From the NCBI GenBank assembly GCA_913045135.1, contig CAJWQD010000007.1:1-64000 (forward strand): a stretch of DNA of 64,000 nucleotides. The letters run 5' to 3'. Shown here piece after piece: positions 46,997 to 56,249 of the stretch. The stretch is from an uncultured Flammeovirgaceae bacterium. Lineage in GTDB: Bacteria; Bacteroidota; Bacteroidia; Cytophagales; Cyclobacteriaceae. A program made the translations under genes and the position numbers. The number at the start of each line of letters is the position of its first letter. The first letter of the stretch is position 1. The notes beneath the pieces were generated by a model that made no database searches, was not told where the DNA came from, and saw only the letters and a program-made list of their open reading frames with translations.

Positions 46997-49048
46997 CTAT
47001 TTTGGATGGTAAATATTTTTAGCATTTTGACGCACAACGTCAATATCTAAGGTCATTGATTTACGTTTTTGCTCAACAAACATTTCCATTTGATCGTTAA
47101 AATGAGGGCTCCCGGGTCGATTCGAGGCGCCATAACTATGAACCGTTTCGATTATCGGAAGACCCGTACTTGGATAACGAACCAGCATAATATACGACTC
47201 CCCCGCAACTCCCTTTACTTTGCCCTCTTTATATGGTCTACTGTACATAGCCGCCAACACATCTCCCAAACCTCGCATTGGTAAGGCTTTGTCTCCTCGA
47301 ACTAAAAACTGATACTCCCCCAAGGTTACATCAATTTTACCAAAATTTTCAAGTAAATAATTGTGTGCATAATGAAGAGATTCTATCATCTCTACTGGTT
47401 GTACCAATGCCACATCTATTATTTTTTTCTTCCCCATCAAATGAGTGTAAAATTCATTGAAATGAGCGGGACCCACATCAATGAGTTCTGAACGTCGATT
47501 CCATTTTTGTAAAATCCTTACTGTTTCGGCAGCTAGACCTGCGATCTTAGGATCCATAGTAAATAGCAAATTTACGTTGATATTATATTGTAATGAATCT
47601 GGTAACGTAACATCATGTTTAATTTTCAAAAAATCTTGCCAATTTACCTCTTCATACTGATCTATGAGTGTCATGAACCTAATGCTTCTGTTATTTTCAT
47701 GGAGTCGATAACCCATGGTCGAATCAAAATCATGAAAACTCAAATTATCTACTGAATCCGTAGCGTTAAAAGGAGAATTATTCATATTAAACAAATATCC
47801 AGCGTTGGGATTGGTTAATTGAGGCAAATCCACAAGATTGTGGTATTCGGTGCTTAACGTAAGTTCAGTATTACCGGGCACTATTTTTTTCCAATCAAAG
47901 TTTGGATTTCGTAAAGGTAACCTACCATTGCTAATGTAAAATATACTATCATATTTATCGGCATAAATAATATTAAAACTAGGGATTGCTACCTTTGACA
48001 AAGCTTTTTTAAACTGAGATAAGTTTTGGGCTTTATTCATATTGTACCACTGTTCTATAGCCCTTATTTCATCAAAAACAGACATTTTAAACGCAAAAGT
48101 TCCTTTATCATTTTTTATAACCGGTCCATACTTGGAATAAAACGTCGATTTTTTTACTCTAATTTTCAACCCAAAAATAGTTTTGAGATACAAGGGAATA
48201 CGAGTTTCCTCTAGGTCATACCAATGATCATCTATACGGTACCGATTTTCATTTTCAGAGTCTATTTCAAGTTGAAAAAGATCAATTTTATCTGGATGAT
48301 TTACCGTATGAGCCCAACCGAGATATTCATTGGTGCCATGAAAAACTACGGGCCCGCCAGGAAATAAGCCCCCCATTATATTCCATCCCTCATCACTGAC
48401 CAAATGGGCTTCATACCAAGATGCAGGACCTTCCAAAGGCTGATGGGCATTAATAGCTAACATCACATGATCACTATTAGTTTTATTTCGACTAAACGCG
48501 AGCGCATTCGATCCAATTCCAACGAGCGCTGAATGATCGATATTACCATTAAATAAATCAGCAATTACTCCATCTGCTCCATCCATTAGCGCAAGCTGTA
48601 GAACATATGCCTGAAATACATCTTGAACAGTAATGGGAAAAGCTTTTTTAACGAAGACTTCTTTTGGATGTTCAGCTGCATAAGCGTTCATACCAGCCAG
48701 GTAACCTTTTACTAATTTCAAAAATTTCGGAGAGACTTTAGATAAATTTTCCTCCACTATCTCTTTAGCACGAAGCAAGCGGACGACATAGTCTACAACG
48801 GCACCATCCTTTCCTAAATGGCGGCCTAACATGCTCTTGGCTGCTAGTAAAGTAGACTGGATGGTTTCAAAATCATCCTCAGCATGTGCCCAGGCCAAGC
48901 CATAAGACACCTGCGCGTCGGTAGGTGCATAAATGTGCGGTACCCCCCACTGATCTCGGATGATCTCAATTTGATCAGGACGCCATTGTGCATATATTTC
49001 AAAGGAAATAGTAAATAAAAAAAGTATCGTAAGGTATTTTCCATCCAT
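46997..49048 (-). CDS. Penicillin acylase family amidohydrolase
   Basis: About 683 residues from the ATG at 49048, chosen because it starts a signal peptide (MDGKYLTILFLFTISFEIYA); the frame runs on to 49153. It is an N-terminal-nucleophile hydrolase: the alpha chain has IIRDQWGVPHIYAPTDAQVS and GLAWAHAEDDF, and the beta chain would start at the Ser in GIGSNALAF (about residue 200) after self-cleavage, followed by HVMLAINAHQP and FPGGPVVFHGTNEYLGWAHT. Substrates of such enzymes include penicillins and acyl-homoserine lactones; none can be assigned here. Exported to the periplasm. Confidence 0.9.
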   Translation of the reverse strand: MDGKYLTILFLFTISFEIYAQWRPDQIEIIRDQWGVPHIYAPTDAQVSYGLAWAHAEDDFETIQSTLLAAKSMLGRHLGKDGAVVDYVVRLLRAKEIVEENLSKVSPKFLKLVKGYLAGMNAYAAEHPKEVFVKKAFPITVQDVFQAYVLQLALMDGADGVIADLFNGNIDHSALVGIGSNALAFSRNKTNSDHVMLAINAHQPLEGPASWYEAHLVSDEGWNIMGGLFPGGPVVFHGTNEYLGWAHTVNHPDKIDLFQLEIDSENENRYRIDDHWYDLEETRIPLYLKTIFGLKIRVKKSTFYSKYGPVIKNDKGTFAFKMSVFDEIRAIEQWYNMNKAQNLSQFKKALSKVAIPSFNIIYADKYDSIFYISNGRLPLRNPNFDWKKIVPGNTELTLSTEYHNLVDLPQLTNPNAGYLFNMNNSPFNATDSVDNLSFHDFDSTMGYRLHENNRSIRFMTLIDQYEEVNWQDFLKIKHDVTLPDSLQYNINVNLLFTMDPKIAGLAAETVRILQKWNRRSELIDVGPAHFNEFYTHLMGKKKIIDVALVQPVEMIESLHYAHNYLLENFGKIDVTLGEYQFLVRGDKALPMRGLGDVLAAMYSRPYKEGKVKGVAGESYIMLVRYPSTGLPIIETVHSYGASNRPGSPHFNDQMEMFVEQKRKSMTLDIDVVRQNAKNIYHPK

Positions 49049-49217
49049 ATTTAAGAATCTTTCTATTTTACCAAATTTATGGACAATATGAGCTCCATGA
49101 TCTAACATCCAAAAAAACTTAGAAATATAACAATTAACAAAAGAAATGATCAATACTTGATTGTACTCTCTTCATAATGAGCAAAACACTCAAAACTTTG
49201 TCAAAGCTCTTGAAACG

Positions 49218-49607
49218 TTAATTTGCCTCAACATTTTTGACTCCTGGATCATCTACTTCAATGGAGCCAAGCCAAGCACATGTTGTTTTACTGGTTTCAA
49301 GCATCGCCGGATTACCTCCTATTTTAGTTTTTTTAGCAGCAGGATTCCAAGGCATAATTGGAATAGGAATACACGATGAAGGAACAAATACCGGTACTGG
49401 GCCAGCCATTTTCCAATTCATAGGATTGATTGGTGAAGTACAATTCCCAAATGCCGGAATGTTAAGTAAGGGCACAAAATCCATCTTCGAAGCTACTGGC
49501 TTTACCATCGAAGTCAATGTTTTACCTATCGGAAGAACAATCATACTTTTTGGGCCTGAACCGAAGGAACATTTTAATTTGGCACCCATACAAACACATT
49601 TTGGCAT
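49218..49607 (-). CDS. Orphan PAAR-like (DUF4280) spike-tip protein
   Basis: A 129-residue protein beginning MPKCVCMGAKLKCSFG, with VLPIGKTLTS, LNIPAFGNCTSPINP, CIPIPIMPWNPA and a C-terminal CAWLGSIEVDDPG. Order, length and the regularly spaced Cys and Pro match DUF4280, a PAAR-like family that caps the spike of type VI secretion systems and extracellular contractile injection systems. The opposite strand is also open over this stretch, but only this strand gives a family match. No sheath, tube, baseplate or effector gene is near. Upstream lies the SDR/DUF2867 gene on the other strand. Confidence 0.82.
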   Translation of the reverse strand: MPKCVCMGAKLKCSFGSGPKSMIVLPIGKTLTSMVKPVASKMDFVPLLNIPAFGNCTSPINPMNWKMAGPVPVFVPSSCIPIPIMPWNPAAKKTKIGGNPAMLETSKTTCAWLGSIEVDDPGVKNVEAN

Positions 49608-49921
49608 AAAATCAATTAATTTAATTTAGGAAGCATTTGATGATGAATATCATTGTTCAAATATAAAAAAGTTTTTTTATAGAAATGAATTGCTAGAATA
49701 TCTAAAATAAATAAAAAAGATTTGAAAACTCTTAAATGGTTTAAAGGACTTAAGATTTTTATTCAGACTTTATATACACTGTAACTATAACAATACTCTC
49801 GAATCTCATTCATGTTGAGCAATTGTAATGTCAATTACTATATTACCTGTGAGAAAAAAACAAATGTCAAAACTTATTTGCAATAAATTTTGTAAAATTA
49901 TACCAAAAATAATTGCTGTAA
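49608..49921. other. Intergenic region between divergent genes
   Basis: AT-rich region that should contain the promoters of the PAAR-like gene (minus) and the DUF2867 gene (plus). I found no exact TAnnTTTG motif and no open frame of note. Confidence 0.4.
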
Positions 49922-51295
49922 TTGAAACAAAAAAAGAAATTGGCCATTGCAGGCGCCTCAGGATTTATTGGTAGGTGGTTCATTGAGGCTTATAAAAATG
50001 ACTATCATATTATTGCGCTTTCACGGAAAAAAATAGCTCCTTCAAATTCAAAAATTGAATGGAGAACTGTAGATTTATTTTCAATATCAAGCAGTATCGA
50101 AGCTCTCAGGGATATTGATTACGCACTATATTTAGTTCATTCTATGCAACCTTCAACGAGATTAAATCAGAGTAATTTTGAAGATACTGATTTATTGCTC
50201 GCCGACAATTTCTCCAGAGCAGCTGAAGCATGTTCACTCTCTCACATTGTATACGTAGGTGGTATCCTTCCAAAGGATAGTTTAAATATTTCAAAGCATT
50301 TGAGATCCAGGTATGAAGTTGAACGTATTTTAGGTTCTCGGAAAACTCCGATTACTCCCATTCGCGCAGGCATAATCATTGGACCCGGAGGATCATCATT
50401 TAATATTGTTAAAAAATTAGTGAAAAACTTGCCCATTATGGCTTGTCCAAGCTGGACAAAATCCAAAAATCAACCCGTTGACTTAAGGGTAACCCTAGCA
50501 TGCATTAATCATACGTTAGGTAATTCAAATTTATATGGTCTGCCACTCGAAATAGGAGGTACAGAAATTGTCCAATACATGGACCTACTAAAATTAACGG
50601 CTAAGGAAATGAAAAAAAAAAGATGGATATTTTCTGTTCCTTTTTTTTCATTGGGCATGTCAAAATTATGGGTTAGCTTATTTAGCGGATCTAGCCATAA
50701 TTTTGTCTCTCCATTGATAGAAAGTCTCAGACATGACATGACGTTGAAAAAGCAAGATTTTCTATCTATTTTCCCAAAATTTACACTATCTGAAACTATC
50801 AAAAGAGCGCTTGATCAATCAGTGATAATTCCAAAAATACCCAAAGGAATTACGCCTATAAAAGATAAAAACACGGTAAGAAGTGTTCAAAGGATAACCA
50901 ATCCAGGCAAAAAAACATCACTTTGGGCAGCCAAACAATACCCTATCTGGTTGAGTGATATGTTTGGAAAAGTTATTGATTTTAAAGAAAATGAAAAAAT
51001 TTTAAAATTTACACTTTTAGGCATTCCGCTATTACAACTGGAATTTATCGAAAACAGAAGTGATAAAAATAGACAACTCTTTTACATCACAGGTGGCTTA
51101 TTATCAAAAAGAAGCAATACCGGTTGGTTAGAGTTTAGGTCTATTTTAGAAGGTGAATATATCATAACAGCCATTCATGATTTTGTACCTAGATTACCTT
51201 GGATCATCTATAAATACACTCAGGCTAAAGCCCATTTATATGTTATGAAACAATTCGAAAAATACCTTTCATCATTTCAAATTAATTCAAAATAG
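49922..51295 (+). CDS. NAD(P)-binding epimerase-like protein with DUF2867 domain
   Basis: A 457-residue protein. Residues 1-290 are an atypical SDR/NAD(P)H-binding domain with KLAIAGASGFIGRWF (GASGFIG nucleotide loop), LVHSMQPSTRLNQS and TPIRAGIIIGPGGSSFN. Residues 310-457 are a DUF2867 domain (FKENEKILKFTLLGIPLLQL, IITAIHDFVPRLPWIIY). The combination is common in bacteria and of unknown reaction. The frame opens directly after a stop at 49919, so the start must be the TTG at 49922. Confidence 0.85.
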   Translation: MKQKKKLAIAGASGFIGRWFIEAYKNDYHIIALSRKKIAPSNSKIEWRTVDLFSISSSIEALRDIDYALYLVHSMQPSTRLNQSNFEDTDLLLADNFSRAAEACSLSHIVYVGGILPKDSLNISKHLRSRYEVERILGSRKTPITPIRAGIIIGPGGSSFNIVKKLVKNLPIMACPSWTKSKNQPVDLRVTLACINHTLGNSNLYGLPLEIGGTEIVQYMDLLKLTAKEMKKKRWIFSVPFFSLGMSKLWVSLFSGSSHNFVSPLIESLRHDMTLKKQDFLSIFPKFTLSETIKRALDQSVIIPKIPKGITPIKDKNTVRSVQRITNPGKKTSLWAAKQYPIWLSDMFGKVIDFKENEKILKFTLLGIPLLQLEFIENRSDKNRQLFYITGGLLSKRSNTGWLEFRSILEGEYIITAIHDFVPRLPWIIYKYTQAKAHLYVMKQFEKYLSSFQINSK

Positions 51296-51343
51296 TTAAT
51301 TTTCTAAACTGAAGATATTTATTATATCGCAGAGTTAACTAAA

Positions 51344-51778
51344 ATGAAACAGAAACAAAATTTTAAAAATCATTTTATCTTCCTAAAAGGGTTTCATGGT
51401 CTTTTATCTATTGGGATATTGGGATATGCCGTGAGAAGTATAAATTATTTGCTGCAAGGAAATGCTCATAGGATCCATCACATACACTCTTTAAATTAAT
51501 TTCTATTTTTTTTATTAAATGTAATCATGTGGTATATCAGGGTATTCCCTTTAAAAGCACAGGATAGAGCTATCAGAGCTGAGGAGAACCTTAGGCATTA
51601 TGTGTTTCCAGGTAAACTATTACCACCCAATCTTGAAAATTTTCAAATTGTATCCCTTCGCTTTGCTTCAGATAACGAGTTTTTACCACTTATTGAGCAA
51701 GCGTTAAAGAAAAATCTAAATCAAAAGGAAATTAAAAAAGAAATTAAAAATTGGAAGCCGGATTTCCATAAAGTTTAA
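51344..51778 (+). pseudogene. DUF6526 membrane protein interrupted by one in-frame stop
   Basis: One frame runs from the ATG at 51344 to the TAA ending at 51778, 144 codons, the usual size of DUF6526 proteins. It starts MKQKQNFKNHFIFLKGFHGL, has two membrane segments (about 20-37 and 52-64) and ends with the typical LRFASDNEFLPLIEQALKKN and KKEIKNWKPDFHKV. The only defect is TAA at 51497 (codon 52) in the second membrane segment. Everything after it is well preserved. It is either a fresh nonsense mutation or, less likely, a read-through. The C-terminal 83 codons could still be started at ATG 51527. Confidence 0.8.
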
Positions 51779-51802
51779 AGAAACCCAAAATACATAGCTT
51801 AA

Positions 51803-53125
51803 TTAATCCTTTTTTTCGACCACAAACATTGCAAAAACAGCAGCTATAATCAGTGATACCCCTCCCATCATTAAAGCAAATATTGCCTGTGATTCAAATA
51901 GATTTTTTACGATAGGACCTCCGATAATACCACTAATTATTTGAGGAATTACGATGAAGAAGTTAAATATCCCCATATAAATACCCATTTTACTTAAAGG
52001 TATCGACCCTGCTAAAAGGGCGTAAGGCATAGATAAAATACTCGCCCAAGCCATTCCTACAAAGACCATGGAGAGAATCAACATAAGTGGTTCTTGGACA
52101 AAATATATGGATAACAATCCGAGTCCACCTGCCATTAAAGACAGGCTGTGCGTTTGCTTTTTACCAATCTTATCAGATATTGTGGGAAGCAACAATGCAA
52201 AACCAACAGAAACAGCATTGTAAATCCCAAAAATTATACCTACCCAATTACCTGCTTCATTGAAAATTAGCGAGCTACTGTCATCCATGTCCGAACCATA
52301 GATATGTTGAGCAATCGCAGGAGTTGAATAGACCCACATACAGAACAAGCCAAACCAACTAAAAAATTGTACCCAACCGAGCTGTTTCATCGTTTGAGGC
52401 ATTTGTTTAAGACTTATGAAAATATTCATTAAACCCATTTTTACTTCAACAACTTCTTGAGGGTTAAAAGACTGAAATTCAGTAGGACTATATTCTTTGG
52501 TCTTGAGAACCGTCCAGAGGATAGAGCCAACTAATACCATCGCTCCAAAATAAAAGCTGTAAATGACATTGTCAGGTACCTCTCCAGCTAATGTTAGTTG
52601 TGAAAAATTGAAAAAGTTTGCCAAAATGTAAGGCAACCAAGAGCCTAATACCGCACCTATACCAATTAGGGTGGCTTGTGCAGAAAAACCAACAGTATTT
52701 TGCTCTTCGGGTAACATATCACCAACTAGTGCCCGAAAAGGTTCCATCGCAATATTAAATGAGGCGTCCATAATCATCAACATACCTGCACCTATTACAA
52801 TAGGTGATAAGGCTACTGCTAAAACACCCGCATTCGGCATAATGCACAAGGCAATGGCCGCTAGAAATGCACCAGTCAAAAAAAAAGGTTTCCTACGTCC
52901 AAACCGAGTCCAGGTTTGATCACTGTAATGACCTATGATAGGCTGAACAATCAGACCTGTAATTGGGGCCGCAAGCCAAAACCATGACAAACTTTCAATA
53001 TCAGCACCAAAGTTCTGTAAAATCCTACTTGCATTCGCATTTTGAAGCGCAAACCCAAATTGAATACCCATAAACCCCATACTCATATTCCATATTTGCA
53101 CAGTTGATAACTTGGGTTTTTTCAT
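51803..53125 (-). CDS. MFS sugar transporter (SLC45/maltose-transporter-like)
   Basis: A 440-residue transporter with 12 transmembrane helices. The first part reads NMSMGFMGIQFGFALQNANA and IIGHYSDQTWTRFGRRKPFF (MFS loop motif with GRR), and the middle has a long cytoplasmic loop. This pattern is that of the SLC45-like/GPH-type sugar:cation symporters found in Bacteroidota maltose and sucrose loci. No glycosidase is adjacent, so the sugar is unknown. It runs convergent to the broken DUF6526 gene and divergent from fba. Confidence 0.85.
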   Translation of the reverse strand: MKKPKLSTVQIWNMSMGFMGIQFGFALQNANASRILQNFGADIESLSWFWLAAPITGLIVQPIIGHYSDQTWTRFGRRKPFFLTGAFLAAIALCIMPNAGVLAVALSPIVIGAGMLMIMDASFNIAMEPFRALVGDMLPEEQNTVGFSAQATLIGIGAVLGSWLPYILANFFNFSQLTLAGEVPDNVIYSFYFGAMVLVGSILWTVLKTKEYSPTEFQSFNPQEVVEVKMGLMNIFISLKQMPQTMKQLGWVQFFSWFGLFCMWVYSTPAIAQHIYGSDMDDSSSLIFNEAGNWVGIIFGIYNAVSVGFALLLPTISDKIGKKQTHSLSLMAGGLGLLSIYFVQEPLMLILSMVFVGMAWASILSMPYALLAGSIPLSKMGIYMGIFNFFIVIPQIISGIIGGPIVKNLFESQAIFALMMGGVSLIIAAVFAMFVVEKKD

Positions 53126-53283
53126 ATCGAATAGTTTTTTGTTAAAAACTTTTATTAATGAGTTAATAGAAGAGAAAGAAAGTCCTTCAATGTTGAATAA
53201 AGTGGCATCGAAATAATTTCTCCATCAAAATTTAACATTTTTTTGGCTTTTAAACCTTTTCAGAAAAACATATATTTTATCAA

Positions 53284-53415
53284 TTACAATTTCAGCCTTT
53301 GCTGAGAAAAATTAACCGTTATTACATCATCGGGTTTTGATTTTCTCCAAAAGCTACTTTTGTTTTTTCGCTTAGGCACTATACGGTCTGAAAAACCTGA
53401 ACTTAATTCGAGCAT
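53284..53415 (-). CDS. Possible small basic protein
   Basis: A 43-codon frame from ATG 53415 (starts MLELSSGFSDRIVPKRKNKS and ends VITVNFSQQRLKL). It has a normal amino-acid mix in an otherwise very AT-rich region and the open frame continues upstream for 14 codons without a start. It may be a real small protein or the end of a decayed gene. No family recognised. Confidence 0.3.
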   Translation of the reverse strand: MLELSSGFSDRIVPKRKNKSSFWRKSKPDDVITVNFSQQRLKL

Positions 53416-53910
53416 ATCTTGCTTCTTTTTTGTAATTATTTTTGATTCGAAGAAAATAAAATTTATAAAACCAAATTTTAAAAATAATGCTTACATATAA
53501 ATTTATTTAGGTAATACCTTATTACCTTTTAACAGAAAAATCGTTAACTCTTTTCCTCAAACATATTTTTTCTTTTGAATCACAATCAAAAGCAATATTT
53601 TACCTTTATAAAGTCAGCATGAACAAAAAAGATTCCACATATCCGAAGGTAGAAACGAATTTATTTCACTCATATAATCTCTGAGAATAAAAACATCATT
53701 TGACCCTTTTTTTGACATTAATGAGTTTTTTCAGGTCAATACAATTTTAATTGATTTCCCATTTTTCTAAATCTCAAAATGATGTTCGTTAATTCATAAA
53801 GTACTCTAAATTAATGACAAAATATTGCACAATGATTTTAAAATGAAAACAATCCAAGATATTTAAAATTTTAACAAAAAAAGCGATCTAATATACCCCA
53901 AATTATAAAA

Positions 53911-53919
53911 TTATCCACA
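53911..53919. other. Single exact DnaA box
   Basis: TTATCCACA matches the consensus DnaA box exactly, about 95 bp before fba. No second box or origin-like cluster was seen nearby, so it is at most an isolated DnaA site. Confidence 0.35.
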
Positions 53920-53975
53920 AAAATACATTGTTATTTAAATCATTAAAATTGATGAAATTTTAAGAGTTTATCAAG

Positions 53976-53983
53976 TAAATTTG
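53976..53983 (+). promoter_or_regulatory. -7 promoter motif for fba
   Basis: TAAATTTG, an exact TAnnTTTG, ends 30 bp before the fba ATG. A TTG lies 24 bp upstream, longer than the usual spacing to a -33 element. Confidence 0.5.
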
Positions 53984-54013
53984 CACATTATTTTTAAATT
54001 AAAATCATAGCAT

Positions 54014-55078
54014 ATGCAATTCAGACCTGGTGTTTTAACTGGAAGGGAAGTAACCGACCTTCTTAATTACGCAAAAGATAATAAATTTGCTCTACCTGCC
54101 GTCAATGTAACCAGCTCAAATACCATCAATGCAGTATTGGAAACTGCCAAAAAAGTTCAATCGCCGGTAATGATTCAATTCTCAAATGGGGGTGCCCAAT
54201 TTCACGCCGGAAAAGGACTCGCCAACAAAAATGAAACTTCAGCAATTGCAGGTGCCATAGCAGGTGCATATCACGTTCACCACATGGCAAAGGAATATGG
54301 AGTTACGGTTATCTTACATACCGATCATGCTGCGAAGAAATTATTACCATGGATTGATGGTCTACTCGATGCCAGTGAACAACATTTTGAAAAAACAGGA
54401 GCCCCACTTTATAGTTCACACATGTTGGATCTATCTGAGGAATCGATCGAAGAAAATATTGAAATTTCTGGTAAATATTTTACTAGAATGTCAGAAATGG
54501 ATATGACTTTAGAAATAGAATTAGGTGTAACCGGTGGTGAAGAAGATGGCATTGACAACACTGACATCGACAATTCTAAACTTTATACACAACCCGAAGA
54601 AGTAGCTTATTCTTACGAAAAGTTGAAAGCCATCAGTAACCATTTTACAGTTGCTGCTGCTTTTGGCAACGTTCATGGGGTATATAAGCCAGGAAATGTC
54701 AAACTAACTCCTAAAATTCTTAAAAATTCTCAAGAATTCATTCAAAAAAAATTTAGTACTGGTATTAATCCTGTAAACTTTGTTTTTCACGGCGGATCAG
54801 GATCCACAGCGGACGAAATAAGAGAGGCCATATCCTACGGAGCAATCAAAATGAACATCGATACCGATATGCAGTGGGCCTATTGGGAAGGTGTAAAAAG
54901 TTATTATAGCGAATTTGAAGATTTCCTTCAACGTCAAATAGGAAACCCCATCAGTGCTGATGAACCAAATAAAAAATATTATGATCCCAGAAAATGGCTC
55001 AGAGAGGGTGAAAAAACATTTGTTGAGAGACTCAGTGCAGCTTTCGAGGATCTAAATTGTATCAAAAAAAATGTTTAA
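54014..55078 (+). CDS. fba: Class II fructose-bisphosphate aldolase
   Basis: A 354-residue zinc-dependent aldolase of glycolysis and gluconeogenesis, class IIA. The zinc and catalytic region is VILHTDHAAKKLLPW with an SSHMLDLSEE loop, then MTLEIELGVTGGEEDG, FGNVHGVYKPGNVKL (zinc His) and FVFHGGSGST (phosphate binding), and MNIDTDMQWAYWEGV. All are intact and the length is normal. It is preceded by a clear promoter motif, as expected for a highly expressed gene. Confidence 0.96.
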   Translation: MQFRPGVLTGREVTDLLNYAKDNKFALPAVNVTSSNTINAVLETAKKVQSPVMIQFSNGGAQFHAGKGLANKNETSAIAGAIAGAYHVHHMAKEYGVTVILHTDHAAKKLLPWIDGLLDASEQHFEKTGAPLYSSHMLDLSEESIEENIEISGKYFTRMSEMDMTLEIELGVTGGEEDGIDNTDIDNSKLYTQPEEVAYSYEKLKAISNHFTVAAAFGNVHGVYKPGNVKLTPKILKNSQEFIQKKFSTGINPVNFVFHGGSGSTADEIREAISYGAIKMNIDTDMQWAYWEGVKSYYSEFEDFLQRQIGNPISADEPNKKYYDPRKWLREGEKTFVERLSAAFEDLNCIKKNV

Positions 55079-55236
55079 TAATAAAAGTTGTTTTATCTGG
55101 TCATCCTAAGCTCTGAAGTTCACAAAGACAAAAAAGGTTGAATTTAATAATCAGAGCATTTTATTGTTCCACAAATTTCGATTTCTCGAGGACGTGTATT
55201 AAAGATTTTTTAAAATATGTATAATTCAAACTTTTT

Positions 55237-55244
55237 TAAATTTG
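55237..55244 (+). promoter_or_regulatory. -7 promoter motif for the 3-hydroxyacyl-CoA dehydrogenase gene
   Basis: TAAATTTG ends 39 bp before the GTG start. The same octamer precedes fba, the MaoC-like gene and the S1 protein gene. Confidence 0.45.
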
Positions 55245-55283
55245 CTCTCAGAAGATTTGTTTGGCCATTAAAATCTCAATATC

Positions 55284-56180
55284 GTGGAAAACATAAACCA
55301 AGTATCAATTATCGGCGCAGGTACCATGGGCAATGGAATCGCACATGTCTTCGCCCAAAATGGATTTAAAGTAATACTTATTGACATAAATGAAAATTTT
55401 CTCAAAAATGGTCTTGAGAATATTAAGAAAAATATTGATAGGCAAATACTTAAAAAGCAACTTAAACATTCGGACAAGTCATCCATACTATCAAGAATAG
55501 TGACTAACAACAACTTAAAAGATGGAGTCACCTCCAGCCGTCTTGTCATTGAAGCTGCAACAGAAGATTATAACATCAAAAAAAAAATTTTTGAAGAAAT
55601 CGACAATTATGCCCCAAAAAATGCCATTCTAGCTACCAATACTTCATCCATATCCATAACTAAATTAGCTGCTACTACTGAAAGACCTGCTCAAGTTATA
55701 GGGATGCATTTTATGAACCCTGTGCCAATTATGAAATTGGTTGAGGTAATTAAAGGATTTGCAACATCAAAATCAACTGTCTCTACAATTATAAAAACGG
55801 TTACTGATTTAGAAAAAATAGCAATTGAAGTCAAAGATTATCCCGGATTTACAGCGAATCGCATACTCCTGCCCATGATAAATGAAGCGATATTTTCTCT
55901 TTTTGAAGGGGTGGCAGGAGTCTCCGAGATAGATACTGTAATGAAACTAGGCATGGCACATCCCATGGGTCCATTACAGCTTGCCGATTTTATTGGCCTT
56001 GATGTATGTCTCTCGGTTTTAAGAGTCCTTCAGGAAGGAATTGGCGATGATAAATATCGACCATGTCCTCTTTTAGTAAATATGGTATCCGCCGGTCGTT
56101 TAGGTAAAAAATCGGGTGAAGGATTCTATAAATATGACCAAAATTCAAAAGATTTCTCTGTCAGTAAACAATTTGAATAA
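55284..56180 (+). CDS. 3-hydroxyacyl-CoA (3-hydroxybutyryl-CoA) dehydrogenase
   Basis: A 298-residue NAD-dependent dehydrogenase of fatty-acid or butyrate metabolism. The Rossmann domain has VSIIGAGTMGNGIAHVFAQN and VILIDI, then NTSSISITKLA, the catalytic His region GMHFMNPVPIMKLVEVI, DYPGFTANRILLPMINEA and the C-terminal HPMGPLQLADFIGLD. It is the short, single-domain type. No ATG lies at the conserved start, so a GTG at 55284 is used. It could work with the MaoC-like hydratase elsewhere in the window only if stereochemistry allowed, since that one makes the R form. Confidence 0.93.
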   Translation: MENINQVSIIGAGTMGNGIAHVFAQNGFKVILIDINENFLKNGLENIKKNIDRQILKKQLKHSDKSSILSRIVTNNNLKDGVTSSRLVIEAATEDYNIKKKIFEEIDNYAPKNAILATNTSSISITKLAATTERPAQVIGMHFMNPVPIMKLVEVIKGFATSKSTVSTIIKTVTDLEKIAIEVKDYPGFTANRILLPMINEAIFSLFEGVAGVSEIDTVMKLGMAHPMGPLQLADFIGLDVCLSVLRVLQEGIGDDKYRPCPLLVNMVSAGRLGKKSGEGFYKYDQNSKDFSVSKQFE

Positions 56181-56249
56181 AAAAGTAGAAAAAAGAAACC
56201 CATCGTAAAAAATACGCGTTATACAAATAGAAAATTAAAACGATTATCA

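Larger units (their letters stand above)
53126..54013. other. Spacer between MFS transporter and fba
   Basis: About 0.9 kb of AT-rich DNA. It contains one short coding candidate (53284-53415 minus), an exact DnaA box (53911-53919) and the fba -7 motif (53976-53983). Nothing else was recognised. Confidence 0.5.

Noticed and set aside
49237-49629. A 130-codon plus-strand frame antisense to the PAAR-like gene
   Set aside because: The minus-strand frame matches DUF4280 in motifs and length, while the plus-strand translation matches nothing and begins without a promoter; it is a shadow.
53911-53919. Replication origin near fba because of an exact DnaA box
   Set aside because: Only a single box was found, with no second box, and dnaG at the other end of the window is not an origin marker.
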